From Psychrobacter vallis (lineage in GTDB: Bacteria > Pseudomonadota > Gammaproteobacteria > Pseudomonadales > Moraxellaceae): DNA of 64,000 bases. The position numbers and the translations under genes are program-made. Location of the stretch: NCBI RefSeq assembly GCF_904846715.1, contig NZ_CAJHBU010000002.1, positions 62,001 through 126,000 of the forward strand, written 5' to 3'. Of the stretch, positions 17,798 through 29,187 are shown one piece after another (within the stretch, counting starts at the first letter, position 1; each line of letters opens with the position of its first letter). Below the pieces are notes generated by a model, which worked only from the letters and a program-made list of their open reading frames with translations, made no database searches and was not told the DNA's origin.

Positions 17798-18286
17798 ATG
17801 CCCAGCAGTCATTTTGATAACACATCTTTAGCCGATATAGATGACACCGATAGACAGTTATTGCGCTTATTACAAACGCAGGCGCGTATGAGTATTACCG
17901 AGCTTGCCGAACGTGTTAACCTGTCAGCCACTCCTTGTGCACGCCGCATTAAGCGTTTAGAAGATGCAGGCATTATTACCGGCTACCATACCAAAACGGA
18001 TGCACAAAAACTGGGCTACCCATTGGCGGTATTTATTGCTATTAGTATGGATCGTCATACTGCGGAGCGTTTTGAACAATTTGAAACAAAGGTTCAAAGC
18101 TTTGATGAAGTCGTCAGCTGTAGTATTGTCACGGGTCGCACAGAGGACTATCTCATTAAAGTGCGGGTGCGCGATATGGCGCATTATGAGGAGTTTTTAT
18201 TACATAGACTGAATCGTATCGAAGGCGTCGCGCAAGTACATACCAGCTTTGAGCTGCGAGAAGTGTTCAGTCGTAGTGTGATTTAG
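17798..18286 (+). CDS. Lrp/AsnC-family transcriptional regulator
   Basis: A 162-residue regulator. The N-terminal winged helix-turn-helix spans roughly residues 10-65 (LADIDDTDRQLLRLLQTQAR, then ITELAERVNLSATPCARRIK). The C-terminal RAM ligand-binding domain contains VVSCSIVTGRTEDYLIKV and the acidic GxxDY-like effector pocket. Family members sense amino acids. Divergence from leuA suggests, but does not prove, leucine or branched-chain control. It converges on the MFS gene with only five bases between stops. Confidence 0.92.
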   Translation: MPSSHFDNTSLADIDDTDRQLLRLLQTQARMSITELAERVNLSATPCARRIKRLEDAGIITGYHTKTDAQKLGYPLAVFIAISMDRHTAERFEQFETKVQSFDEVVSCSIVTGRTEDYLIKVRVRDMAHYEEFLLHRLNRIEGVAQVHTSFELREVFSRSVI

Positions 18287-18291
18287 GCAGG

Positions 18292-19542
18292 TTAAGCAGT
18301 TATCGTTGATTGTCGACGAAATAGTAACAGTAATATTAAACCAACAATCAACCCAATAGCAGCAACCAATAGCCCTGCATTAAAATTGCCGTCCTCCCCT
18401 GCCAATGCCACTGTTACCAATGGCCCCAAAAACTGCCCTAGTGCATAGGCCAATGTAGCCAGTCCTATCAGCAAGTTTGAGTAAGTTGGATTGATGTTTT
18501 TGATTAAGGTCAAGGTCATTGATACCATACCAACGAAAGTCAGTCCTAATATCGCGGCATTGCCGTACAGACCTATAGCACCATCGAACCATATCGGCAA
18601 GCACATCCCCAATGCCTGTAATACAGTCAAGCCTATTAAGGTTTTTATTTCACCAATTCGTTTGGCAAGTGCGCCCCACAAAGGATTAGAGAGCGTTGCA
18701 AAAATCCCCACAACCAGCCAAATAACTAACCCAGCATAAGTCTGCGTCGTTAACCGCTGTGCTGCCATAACTGGCAAAAAAGTCGCCGACGTAATATAAC
18801 CAAAACCTGCCAGCACATAACTTGCTAACAATAAAGCAATGGCTTTATGATGACCAGCAACAGAGTCATACAAGGATTTTTTAAAGCTCAAATACGTTTG
18901 ATATATCGATAGACGGGGGATAGGATGATTCGAATCCGTAAGATCGGATTTCTTAGGTTTTATAGCGTACAGTAACCATAAAAGCGGCAGGCTACTTAGC
19001 CCCGCCACCAGCCAAATGACATCAAAATGATAGCCCAATACCAGCAGCCACCAAGTCAGAATAGCAGAGGCGCTGATCCCAACACCAATACCAGCATAGT
19101 GTACTGCCGAAAGCACAGATCGGCGAGCTGGGCTTAAGCTTTGAATAATGAAGGATGAGCTTAAAATCATCGCCACCCCGCTTGCGACTCCTGCCAACAG
19201 CCGAATGACATACCATAGATTTAACGACATATCGGGCACAACCAGCAGCATCGTCGTCACGACACTCACTATCGTCCAAAGCATCATTGCTCGCCATGTC
19301 GAGCGCTGAGGAACAAACATAGCGATGAGTGCGCCGACAAAATAACCGATGTAGTTAATAGAAGCGAGCCAGCCTGCAATCGTCGTCGAAAGCGACAGTT
19401 GCACCATAATGTCAGGCAAGGTGGCGGTAAACAAAAAGCGTCCGTAGCCCATGACGACTGCCATGCAATAGAGACCTATAAATGCAATGGCTGTCTCGTT
19501 GGTAATAGCAGGAAACGCACGGCTTTTGAAAGCAGTCCTCAT
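18292..19542 (-). CDS. MFS transporter, YbfB/YjiJ family
   Basis: An inner-membrane protein of about 416 residues with twelve hydrophobic segments. The first, CMAVVMGYGRFLFTATLPDI, and the following LSTTIAGWLASINYIGYFVGAL match the YbfB/YjiJ group of the major facilitator superfamily, whose substrates are unknown. The ATG at 19542 is preferred; the frame extends to a TTG at 19563. No ribosome-binding site is obvious for either. A central basic loop separates the two six-helix halves. No specific pathway is suggested by its neighbours. Confidence 0.85.
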   Translation of the reverse strand: MRTAFKSRAFPAITNETAIAFIGLYCMAVVMGYGRFLFTATLPDIMVQLSLSTTIAGWLASINYIGYFVGALIAMFVPQRSTWRAMMLWTIVSVVTTMLLVVPDMSLNLWYVIRLLAGVASGVAMILSSSFIIQSLSPARRSVLSAVHYAGIGVGISASAILTWWLLVLGYHFDVIWLVAGLSSLPLLWLLYAIKPKKSDLTDSNHPIPRLSIYQTYLSFKKSLYDSVAGHHKAIALLLASYVLAGFGYITSATFLPVMAAQRLTTQTYAGLVIWLVVGIFATLSNPLWGALAKRIGEIKTLIGLTVLQALGMCLPIWFDGAIGLYGNAAILGLTFVGMVSMTLTLIKNINPTYSNLLIGLATLAYALGQFLGPLVTVALAGEDGNFNAGLLVAAIGLIVGLILLLLFRRQSTITA

Positions 19543-19635
19543 GACAGAGCCATTTTGCGGCAATTAGCACACAATCCTTTGTGTTAAAACATTCGAAAGC
19601 AATAACGAGTAGAACATTTAAAACATTATAAAAAA

Positions 19636-20988
19636 TTAGGAAACATTCAACGTTGGCGCTGTATTCGTCTCAGCCTCTGTTTGTCCGAGCATTTGCACGC
19701 GTTGATCGCTGAACATGTCCATATCAGGTGCAAGCGTACGCATGAACCGATCGAAATATAACATCTGCTTGGTCAATAAAGCAAAATCACGTGGAAAATG
19801 AATACCATGACGCTTACCAACATCGACAATTTCGAGCATCATGGTATTAAGCTCATCGGCTTGCTCTTTACTGTTAAAAGGCACACCACTGGTAAAGGCT
19901 TTGTCTTCTGCCATGATGGTCTTCATCATACGCTGCAAATCACTTCCTAACGCCACCACATCAACTTGATTGCCACCATGAGTCATTTCCATATCAATCA
20001 TGTGACGCGCCATCGCTTGATAGTCATTATCTTGCATCGCTTGCATCATACCCATACACGCGCGCCAGCTTTCTGCTTTTAATTTACCGACAATACCAAA
20101 GTCTAAAAAGCCAATACGGCCATCGGTGAGCAGCATTAAATTACCCGCGTGCAAATCGGCATGAAAACTATTGCACAGCATGAGACTGGCAAACCATGTA
20201 TTCAAAGTATCGGCCATGACTTGCGCAGGATCAGCACAGTACTGACGCATCGACGACTCATCTACCATAGAGACACCGTATAAGCGACTCATCGTGAGCA
20301 CCCGCTTCGTCGTTAGCGCCTCATACACTTCTGGGGCAACCACACGGGTGTTGCCTGATACCGCCAAAAACTGCTGAAAATCACGAATATTTTGTGCCTC
20401 AGCGATAAAGTCCGTTTCCGCAAGCATACGCAGACGAATCTCATCAATAATCGGTGCAATACTGGCAAACTTCATCGATGGCATCAACAGTTCAAGCAAT
20501 TTAGTGACGCCATGCAATACGCCCAAATCCGTCTGCATGATGGTCTCGACACCAGGCTTCTGCACTTTTAGCACAATCTCATCACCGTTGTGTAGACGTG
20601 CCGCATGAACTTGGGCGATAGAGGCCGATGCTAGCGGTTTTGAGTCGATATGCGCAAACATATCATCAAGCGTCATGCCATCAATCGCTAACTCTTCTGT
20701 TAATACTTGCTCAATATAAGCGTAAGATAATGGTGTGGTTTGATCCAAACAGCTCTGGAATGCGGTGACATAATCACGTGGAAACAATGACGGCGTACTG
20801 GCTATAAACTGACCAATTTTGATATAAGTCGTCCCTAATTGCTCAAAAGTCTCTTTGATCAGCATCGCATCAGGCTTTTCACCTCTTGCGACTCTTAGTG
20901 CCGAGAGACCAGCAACGCTAGCCGTTTGGCGAACACGATTGACAACATTAAACGTATGCTTTAATAAATGCGGACGATGAATCTTCAT
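19636..20988 (-). CDS. ABC1/UbiB-family atypical kinase
   Basis: A 450-residue protein kinase-like protein of the ABC1/AarF/UbiB family. It shows the diagnostic TTYIKIGQFIAS (KxGQ motif), the alanine-rich nucleotide loop ASASIAQVHAARL, the lysine in EIVLKVQKPG, the catalytic ADLHAGNLML and the metal-binding DFGIVG. Relatives support ubiquinone synthesis or lipid homeostasis. This one lacks the C-terminal transmembrane pair of UbiB, so it is more likely an AarF-like paralogue than UbiB itself. It is followed by an MFS gene and preceded by moeB on the same strand. Confidence 0.88.
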   Translation of the reverse strand: MKIHRPHLLKHTFNVVNRVRQTASVAGLSALRVARGEKPDAMLIKETFEQLGTTYIKIGQFIASTPSLFPRDYVTAFQSCLDQTTPLSYAYIEQVLTEELAIDGMTLDDMFAHIDSKPLASASIAQVHAARLHNGDEIVLKVQKPGVETIMQTDLGVLHGVTKLLELLMPSMKFASIAPIIDEIRLRMLAETDFIAEAQNIRDFQQFLAVSGNTRVVAPEVYEALTTKRVLTMSRLYGVSMVDESSMRQYCADPAQVMADTLNTWFASLMLCNSFHADLHAGNLMLLTDGRIGFLDFGIVGKLKAESWRACMGMMQAMQDNDYQAMARHMIDMEMTHGGNQVDVVALGSDLQRMMKTIMAEDKAFTSGVPFNSKEQADELNTMMLEIVDVGKRHGIHFPRDFALLTKQMLYFDRFMRTLAPDMDMFSDQRVQMLGQTEAETNTAPTLNVS

Positions 20989-21064
20989 AAAAAACAACTA
21001 TGGTAATAAAAAGGAAGGTTGGGAATAGCTAAAAATGCGTTAAACAGTCAGTGATTAATAAAGA

Positions 21065-21865
21065 TCAATGACCATTACAGACAGGACACTGCGGATCTTT
21101 GCGATAACCCATCAGCCGTTGCTGCATCTGCTTACCATCCCATAATAGCAGCTTGTTTGTCAGTGGATTTTTGGTTAATCCCAAATATTGCAAAGCCGCA
21201 TTGGCTTGTAAGTTGCCCATGATTGCAGTAGTGCTGGCAAGCACACCTGAATTGGCACAAGTACGCTCATCATCAAGCTCGTCAAGCACTACTGAGCCAA
21301 ATACACAGTGATAGCAGCCCGTATTTAGATGCGGTTCAAACAACGCCAGCTGACCTTGCATCGCAATTGCCGATGCAGACAGTAATGGAATCTGGTAGCG
21401 CACACTAATACGATTGATAATGTCACGCGTGGCGAAGTTATCCGTACAATCTAAGAGTAAATTAGGCTTACCTACCGCTATATCGAGCAACTCATAAGCG
21501 TTGTCTTCACTCAATCGTGCCACCGTACCGCGCGCTGCTATCAAGGGATTAATACGCTCTAATATGGTCGCAGCTGTCAAGGCTTTAGGTTTGCCAATAT
21601 CTTCAGGCAAAAACAGCGTTTGCCGCTGTAAGTTGCTCGCCTCAATCACATCATCATCAAGCAAATGAACTTGCCCAAGTCCTGCACGTACTAAGGTCTC
21701 AGATGCTGGACATCCAAGGCCGCCTGCGCCAATGATGACCACACGAGACGACTTGAGTCTTAACTGAGCATCCATATCCCAGCCATCAAGTAATATTTGC
21801 CGCGCATAACACAGCAGCTCACTGTCTAATAGTTGCTCTGTATCCGACGATTGCGCCATATTCAT
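21065..21865 (-). CDS. moeB: ThiF/MoeB/HesA-family adenylyltransferase
   Basis: An E1-like enzyme that adenylates the C-terminal Gly-Gly of a sulfur carrier (MoaD, ThiS or similar) so that it can be thiocarboxylated. It has 266 residues. The nucleotide loop VVIIGAGGLGCPASE is at residues 42-55, with LLDDDVIEASNLQRQTLF (Asp and the Asn-Arg finger) and LLLDCTDNFATR. Zinc-binding pairs CYHC and CPVC are visible. It has no rhodanese domain. Sequence alone does not decide between MoeB and ThiF, and no carrier gene lies nearby. It reads on from prmC, and an interspersed repeat lies between them. Confidence 0.85.
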   Translation of the reverse strand: MNMAQSSDTEQLLDSELLCYARQILLDGWDMDAQLRLKSSRVVIIGAGGLGCPASETLVRAGLGQVHLLDDDVIEASNLQRQTLFLPEDIGKPKALTAATILERINPLIAARGTVARLSEDNAYELLDIAVGKPNLLLDCTDNFATRDIINRISVRYQIPLLSASAIAMQGQLALFEPHLNTGCYHCVFGSVVLDELDDERTCANSGVLASTTAIMGNLQANAALQYLGLTKNPLTNKLLLWDGKQMQQRLMGYRKDPQCPVCNGH

Positions 21866-21914
21866 TCAAAACCTATGATTAAAAAGCTCATTGTTGCAAA
21901 ATCTGACTGTTGAC

Positions 21915-22060
21915 TATAGTCGATACCAAATAAAACGAATACTCAACATTATAGGGCAAGACTGGTACAAATTTTTCTTGCTTGCTGTGCTTTCGCAGCT
22001 CGATGCTGCAAAAAATTCATCCCAGCCTCGCTGACCCTTTTTTAGGTTGACCTGACTATA
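21915..22060 (-). repeat. Interspersed MITE-like repeat, copy A (146 bp)
   Basis: The reverse complement of this stretch aligns without gaps of note to 27667-27812. Shared segments include TTTTTTGCAGCATCGAGCTG and GCACAGCAAGCAAGAAAAAT. The ends are TATAGTC and GACTATA, a 7-bp terminal inverted repeat. An internal GCAGC-ATCGA-GCTGC hairpin is conserved. It sits between prmC and moeB and carries no open frame. Confidence 0.85.
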
Positions 22061-22085
22061 TTAGAGAGTTTGCCTATATATCTTG

Positions 22086-22967
22086 CTATTGGCTTTGACC
22101 AAGCGTCACGCGATCATTACCACCATAATCTTGCACTGTCGTTACAGACTCAAAGCCATTGTCTGCAAAAAGTTGACGGACAGCAGCGCCTTGATCAAAA
22201 CCATGCTCAATCGCTAGCAGTCCTCCCGCGCTCAGATAAGGCGCAGCCTGCCGAACGATATGCTCGATATCAGCCAAACCTTGATTGGGTGCACTCAATG
22301 CACTAATAGGTTCAGCGACTAGCCGTGCTAGATGTTCGTCTGCTTCATCTATATAGGGAGGATTGGAGACAATCACATCAAATGACTGTGGCTCATGAGT
22401 AGAGAGCTTGTCATACCAGCTGCTTTGTATAAATTCAATATGAGCGACATCATTCATAACAGCATTATGCCGAGCGATTGTGAGCGCTTCTAGCGATAAA
22501 TCGACAGCGACCACTTGCCAATTGTCATGTTTTAACTCATGCTTTAATTCATGCGCCAGACTGATGGCAATACAACCTGAGCCTGTGCCCAAATCCAATA
22601 AGCGCTTAGTACTGGCGTGGGTTGACTGGGTATTTATCCAATTTAATACTTGCTCAATCAGCACCTCAGTATCAGGTCTCGGAATCAGAGTATGCTCATT
22701 GACCGTAAAGCTAAGCGACCAAAATGCTTGCTGACCTGTTAAATAGGCCAACGGCGTACCCTGCTGCATCTGACTCACACCTGCATTGAATTGCGCCAGC
22801 TCACTGTCCGTCAGCTCATAGCTTTCATCAGTAATCAAAAATAGCGCTGGCTTATCAATAACATACAACAACCAATCTGTTAGCCAAAATGACGGTAGCA
22901 TAGCTGTATCACTGCTCGTCATCTGCTGAATTTGCTGCTTTATTTGCCGAATGGTCAATGCTGTCAT
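22086..22967 (-). CDS. prmC: Peptide chain release factor N5-glutamine methyltransferase
   Basis: PrmC methylates the GGQ glutamine of RF1 and RF2 with SAM, improving termination. It has 293 residues, within the family range. The N-terminal helical RF-binding domain contains GTPLAYLTGQQAFWSL and TLIPRPDTEVLIE. The Rossmann domain has LLDLGTGSGCIAISLA and the substrate-binding NPPY in VIVSNPPYIDEADEHL. It was formerly called HemK. It is in the same orientation as moeB. Confidence 0.96.
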   Translation of the reverse strand: MTALTIRQIKQQIQQMTSSDTAMLPSFWLTDWLLYVIDKPALFLITDESYELTDSELAQFNAGVSQMQQGTPLAYLTGQQAFWSLSFTVNEHTLIPRPDTEVLIEQVLNWINTQSTHASTKRLLDLGTGSGCIAISLAHELKHELKHDNWQVVAVDLSLEALTIARHNAVMNDVAHIEFIQSSWYDKLSTHEPQSFDVIVSNPPYIDEADEHLARLVAEPISALSAPNQGLADIEHIVRQAAPYLSAGGLLAIEHGFDQGAAVRQLFADNGFESVTTVQDYGGNDRVTLGQSQ

Positions 22968-23033
22968 CACTTGCTTTTGCTCTTGCTTTTAGAATATTTG
23001 GGCTTTGGAATACATAAAAAAATACCGATTAAG

Positions 23034-24665
23034 TTACTCTGACGCTCGCGGTGGTTCTTTGGTATCCGTCAGATTTGGATTGGCTTTGGTTAACTTGTCA
23101 TCACTGTCACCGTAGATATCATCGTTATCACCAATGACAATATGTTTATCCACCAAATAAATCAGCACTAAAATTGGAATACCGATAGCAAAGGTGAAGA
23201 TAAAGAAAAACGGATAGCCCATATTATCAACAATGGTGCCCGAATAGCCGCCCAAAACCTTGGGCAATAAAGTCATAAGTGAAGAAAATATGGCGTATTG
23301 TACCGCCGTAAAACGAATAGAGGTCAGTGCTGATAAGAAAGCGATAAACACAGCACTGGCCAGACCTGCGGCTAGATTATCAAAAATCACAGCTACGTAC
23401 ATCACTGGCAAGCTGCCTTGATGATAGGTCAGTAGCACAAACAGCAAATTGGTCACACAGGCCAAGATCGCACCAACCATCATTGCCTGCATCATACGCA
23501 GCTTTTGTGCCATCAGACCGCCCAAAAACCCACCGGCAATCACCATAATGACCCCAACCAATTTCACAGCATTGGCAATATCGGTTTTGGTAAAGCCCAT
23601 ATCGAGATAAAAGACGTTAGAAATCACGCCAGCGACGATATCAGAGATACGGTAAAGACCAATCAACGCCAGTAATAACAGCGCTTTTTTGCCATAACGG
23701 CGGAAAAAATCTGCAATAGGCTCAACCCAAGTCGCCTTTGCTACCTCTTCTTTGACCAATCCGACTTTTACTAGCGCATAACCAATGACTAACGCTGTAA
23801 TCAAACTCAACGCCAAATGTACAATTTCAATCAAGAAGCCCCATAGCGCGCTCTCAGTTTCAGGCAGTATGGCACCAACATTGGCAAATACCATGACAAA
23901 ACCAACCACTGACAAGGCAAATACCAAGACCAAACGCGTATAATCTGATGTTTGTCGTGGCACACGTACCTGTTCACTCACTGGCTCATGAATAACTAGA
24001 GTAGTCACCACACCAATACCCATAACCCCTGCCATGATCCAGTAGGTATTGCGCCATGCTTCATAGCTATAAAGCGTTTCTGTAGAGCCAAAATAGTCAG
24101 CCAAATACAGTGCACCCGCGCCCGCAACAATCATACCCAAACGATAGCCAGCCGTATACATCGCTGATAGTACCGATTGCAGACTTGGCGGTGCCAGCTC
24201 AATACGATATGCATCGATGACGATGTCTTGGGTGGCAGAAGAAAAACCAAGCAGTACAGCGCCAACTGCCATCCAAACCAGACTGCTTTCATCGATTGGA
24301 TTGACACTAGCCATCAGACAGATGGCGAGAATAATCAATAACTGAGCGACCAATATCCAGCTGCGACGACGACCCAATAGTTTGGTCAATATGGGCAACG
24401 GTACAGCATCGACTAAAGGCGCCCAAATAAACTTAAACGAGTAGCCCAAAGCCGCCCAGCTGAACATGGTCACAACGCTGCGATCAATGCCTGCTTCACG
24501 TAGCCATAATGAGAGACTCGAAAAAATAAGCAGAATTGGAATGCCAGCAACAAAACCCAAAAACAACATGATAATAGCACGCCGATCGAGATAGGCTTTT
24601 GCCGCATCTCCCCACGATTTTTTGGCAACGGGTTGATTGGGTGGCACAGATTTGACAGCAGACAT
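23034..24665 (-). CDS. ampG: AmpG-like MFS permease (muropeptide transporter)
   Basis: A 543-residue integral membrane protein. The start of the transmembrane region, IIMLFLGFVAGIPILLIFSS, and the following LSLWLREAGIDRSVVTMFSW, then YSFKFIWAPLVDAVPLP and GFSSATQDIVIDAYRIEL, match AmpG. AmpG imports GlcNAc-anhydroMurNAc peptides for wall recycling and thereby affects beta-lactamase induction. It is longer than classic AmpG (491) through extra membrane segments in the middle and a polar acidic tail. The family also contains acetyl-CoA-type transporters, so the substrate is inferred. Confidence 0.85.
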   Translation of the reverse strand: MSAVKSVPPNQPVAKKSWGDAAKAYLDRRAIIMLFLGFVAGIPILLIFSSLSLWLREAGIDRSVVTMFSWAALGYSFKFIWAPLVDAVPLPILTKLLGRRRSWILVAQLLIILAICLMASVNPIDESSLVWMAVGAVLLGFSSATQDIVIDAYRIELAPPSLQSVLSAMYTAGYRLGMIVAGAGALYLADYFGSTETLYSYEAWRNTYWIMAGVMGIGVVTTLVIHEPVSEQVRVPRQTSDYTRLVLVFALSVVGFVMVFANVGAILPETESALWGFLIEIVHLALSLITALVIGYALVKVGLVKEEVAKATWVEPIADFFRRYGKKALLLLALIGLYRISDIVAGVISNVFYLDMGFTKTDIANAVKLVGVIMVIAGGFLGGLMAQKLRMMQAMMVGAILACVTNLLFVLLTYHQGSLPVMYVAVIFDNLAAGLASAVFIAFLSALTSIRFTAVQYAIFSSLMTLLPKVLGGYSGTIVDNMGYPFFFIFTFAIGIPILVLIYLVDKHIVIGDNDDIYGDSDDKLTKANPNLTDTKEPPRASE

Positions 24666-27620
<2,955 letters not shown>

Positions 27621-27666
27621 TACCCCTAATATCTCTTTTTATTAGGTCAAATAGCGCTGGTTAGAT

Positions 27667-27812
27667 ATGGTCAGGTGAACATAAAAAATGGTCAGTGAGA
27701 CTAGGATAAATTTTTTGCAGCATCGAGCTGCGAAGGCACAGCAAGCAAGAAAAATTTGTACCAGTTTCGCGTCATAATATTGTGTATCCATTCTATTTAA
27801 TATCAACTATAC
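27667..27812 (+). repeat. Interspersed MITE-like repeat, copy B (146 bp)
   Basis: Near-identical to the reverse complement of 21915-22060, with the same length and core. Its ends are TATGGTC and AACTATA, imperfect versions of the TATAGTC/GACTATA inverted termini. It lies between the katG stop and the katG terminator, so it is transcribed in the katG 3' untranslated region. Confidence 0.85.
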
Positions 27813-27822
27813 ATAATTTACG

Positions 27823-27855
27823 AACAGCTATCTTTTAGAAGGTAGCTGTTTTTTT
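27823..27855 (+). terminator. Terminator of katG
   Basis: AACAGCTA, a short spacer, TAGCTGTTTTTTT. It lies about 200 bases after the katG stop, just beyond the interspersed repeat. The insertion may have pushed it away from the gene. Confidence 0.85.
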
Positions 27856-27934
27856 GTGTAGTCATTTATTTTGCTTACAGTCATCACTTAACTTTATAAT
27901 GAAAATTTCATATTCCTAATTAATATAAATTGAT

Positions 27935-28040
27935 AGCTATTTATTATATACAAGAATAATAGCTTTGTTTTACACTACGCTCTTACGGCATATTCGTACA
28001 TTTTTACTTTCACATACAGACAGGGTCTGTATAGCTATAC
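27935..28040 (+). promoter_or_regulatory. Cluster of dyads upstream of the CysB-family gene
   Basis: Three dyads precede the gene: AGCTATTTATT/AATAATAGCT (27935-27964), ACAGAC-AGG-GTCTGT (28016-28030) and the palindrome TATAGCTATA (28031-28040). LysR-type regulators commonly bind such sites next to their own start. Which dyad, if any, is the operator cannot be told from sequence. Confidence 0.35.
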
Positions 28041-28054
28041 AATAGGATTAAGTT

Positions 28055-28984
28055 ATGGCAATCGACGTGGTAGTCAATCAGCGGCATTTACAAATTCAGC
28101 TTAAACAGCTGGAAACAGTATGGCATACGGTGATCAATGGCTATAACTTAAGTCAAGCCGCAACCGTACTACACACCAGCCAATCAAGCCTGTCAAAACA
28201 TATCGCCGCGCTTGAAAATCAACTTAAGACGGAAGTTTTCGTTCGTCAGGGCAAACGATTGACTGGGCTTACCACCATGGGCACAGCACTCATGCCACAT
28301 ATAGAGTCTATCTTCGCTGAAATACGTACGATTGAAAATTTGAGCCTAGATTTCAACAATCCTAATATCGGCACGCTCACCATTGCCACGACTCACACGC
28401 AGGCACGTTACGTGTTGCCGCGAGTGGTGAAAGAATTCAAAGAGCGCTTCCCTAAAGTGAATTTGATATTGCAACAGGCAGATCCTGAAACTATCGCGCA
28501 GATGGTGATACGTGGACAAGCTGACATTGGTATTGCAACTGAGTCTTTACTCCATAATAACTATCTCAGATGCTATCGGTATTATGACTGGACGCATCGC
28601 GTCATCGTACCGAGCGATCATGAACTTGCCACTCAAGAATCTATTGATCTACCAACGCTTGCCAGCTATCCCATCGTAACCTATCACGGTGGCTTTACGG
28701 GACGCGGTGCGATTGATAAAACCTTTGAAGACGCCGGCTTAGAGCCTGATATTGTATTAGCAGCGCTCGATGCGGATGTGATTAGCACCTATGTCGGACT
28801 TGGGCTTGGCATTGGTATCATCGCAGAAATGGCATTTGAGCCGAGTCATTATCAAAACTTAACAGCGATTCCAGTGGATCATTTTGGACGCTTTACCAGT
28901 TGGATGGCGGTACGTGATGATGCGGAAATTCGACAATACGGTCGTGCCTTTATGGAGCTGTGTCAGAAACAATTTGACAACTAA
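28055..28984 (+). CDS. cysB: LysR-family regulator, CysB-like
   Basis: A 309-residue LysR-type regulator. The N-terminal helix-turn-helix is NLSQAATVLHTSQSSLSKHI (residues 33-52). The effector domain has the CysB signatures TIATTHTQARYVLP, VTYHGGFTGRGAIDKTF and DADVISTYVGLGLGIGII. CysB/Cbl proteins activate sulfate assimilation and are inactivated by sulfide or thiosulfate. The N-terminus is longer than the usual MKLQQLRY start by some ten residues. AGGATTA precedes the ATG. No cys structural genes are adjacent. Cbl or a paralogue is possible. Confidence 0.85.
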   Translation: MAIDVVVNQRHLQIQLKQLETVWHTVINGYNLSQAATVLHTSQSSLSKHIAALENQLKTEVFVRQGKRLTGLTTMGTALMPHIESIFAEIRTIENLSLDFNNPNIGTLTIATTHTQARYVLPRVVKEFKERFPKVNLILQQADPETIAQMVIRGQADIGIATESLLHNNYLRCYRYYDWTHRVIVPSDHELATQESIDLPTLASYPIVTYHGGFTGRGAIDKTFEDAGLEPDIVLAALDADVISTYVGLGLGIGIIAEMAFEPSHYQNLTAIPVDHFGRFTSWMAVRDDAEIRQYGRAFMELCQKQFDN

Positions 28985-29187
28985 ATAGGGCTGCTAAACC
29001 GCTGGCCCTACCTTACCCTACCTTTACCGAGCTTATGTATAAGTGATAAAATACAATCTAGAACGTTATTCAACGTTTGATTTGTTTTTTATTTATGCAT
29101 GTATTGCTGGACGCCTAGACAATTAATGGTTACTGGGTGTCGATCATTGCATGTCCATTTGCTTTTACGTAACAGGTTATACCGCTC

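Noticed and set aside
28055..28984. LysR gene next to katG as OxyR
   Set aside because: The effector domain carries CysB signatures (THTQARYVLP, GFTGRGAIDKTF) and lacks the OxyR redox cysteine pair.
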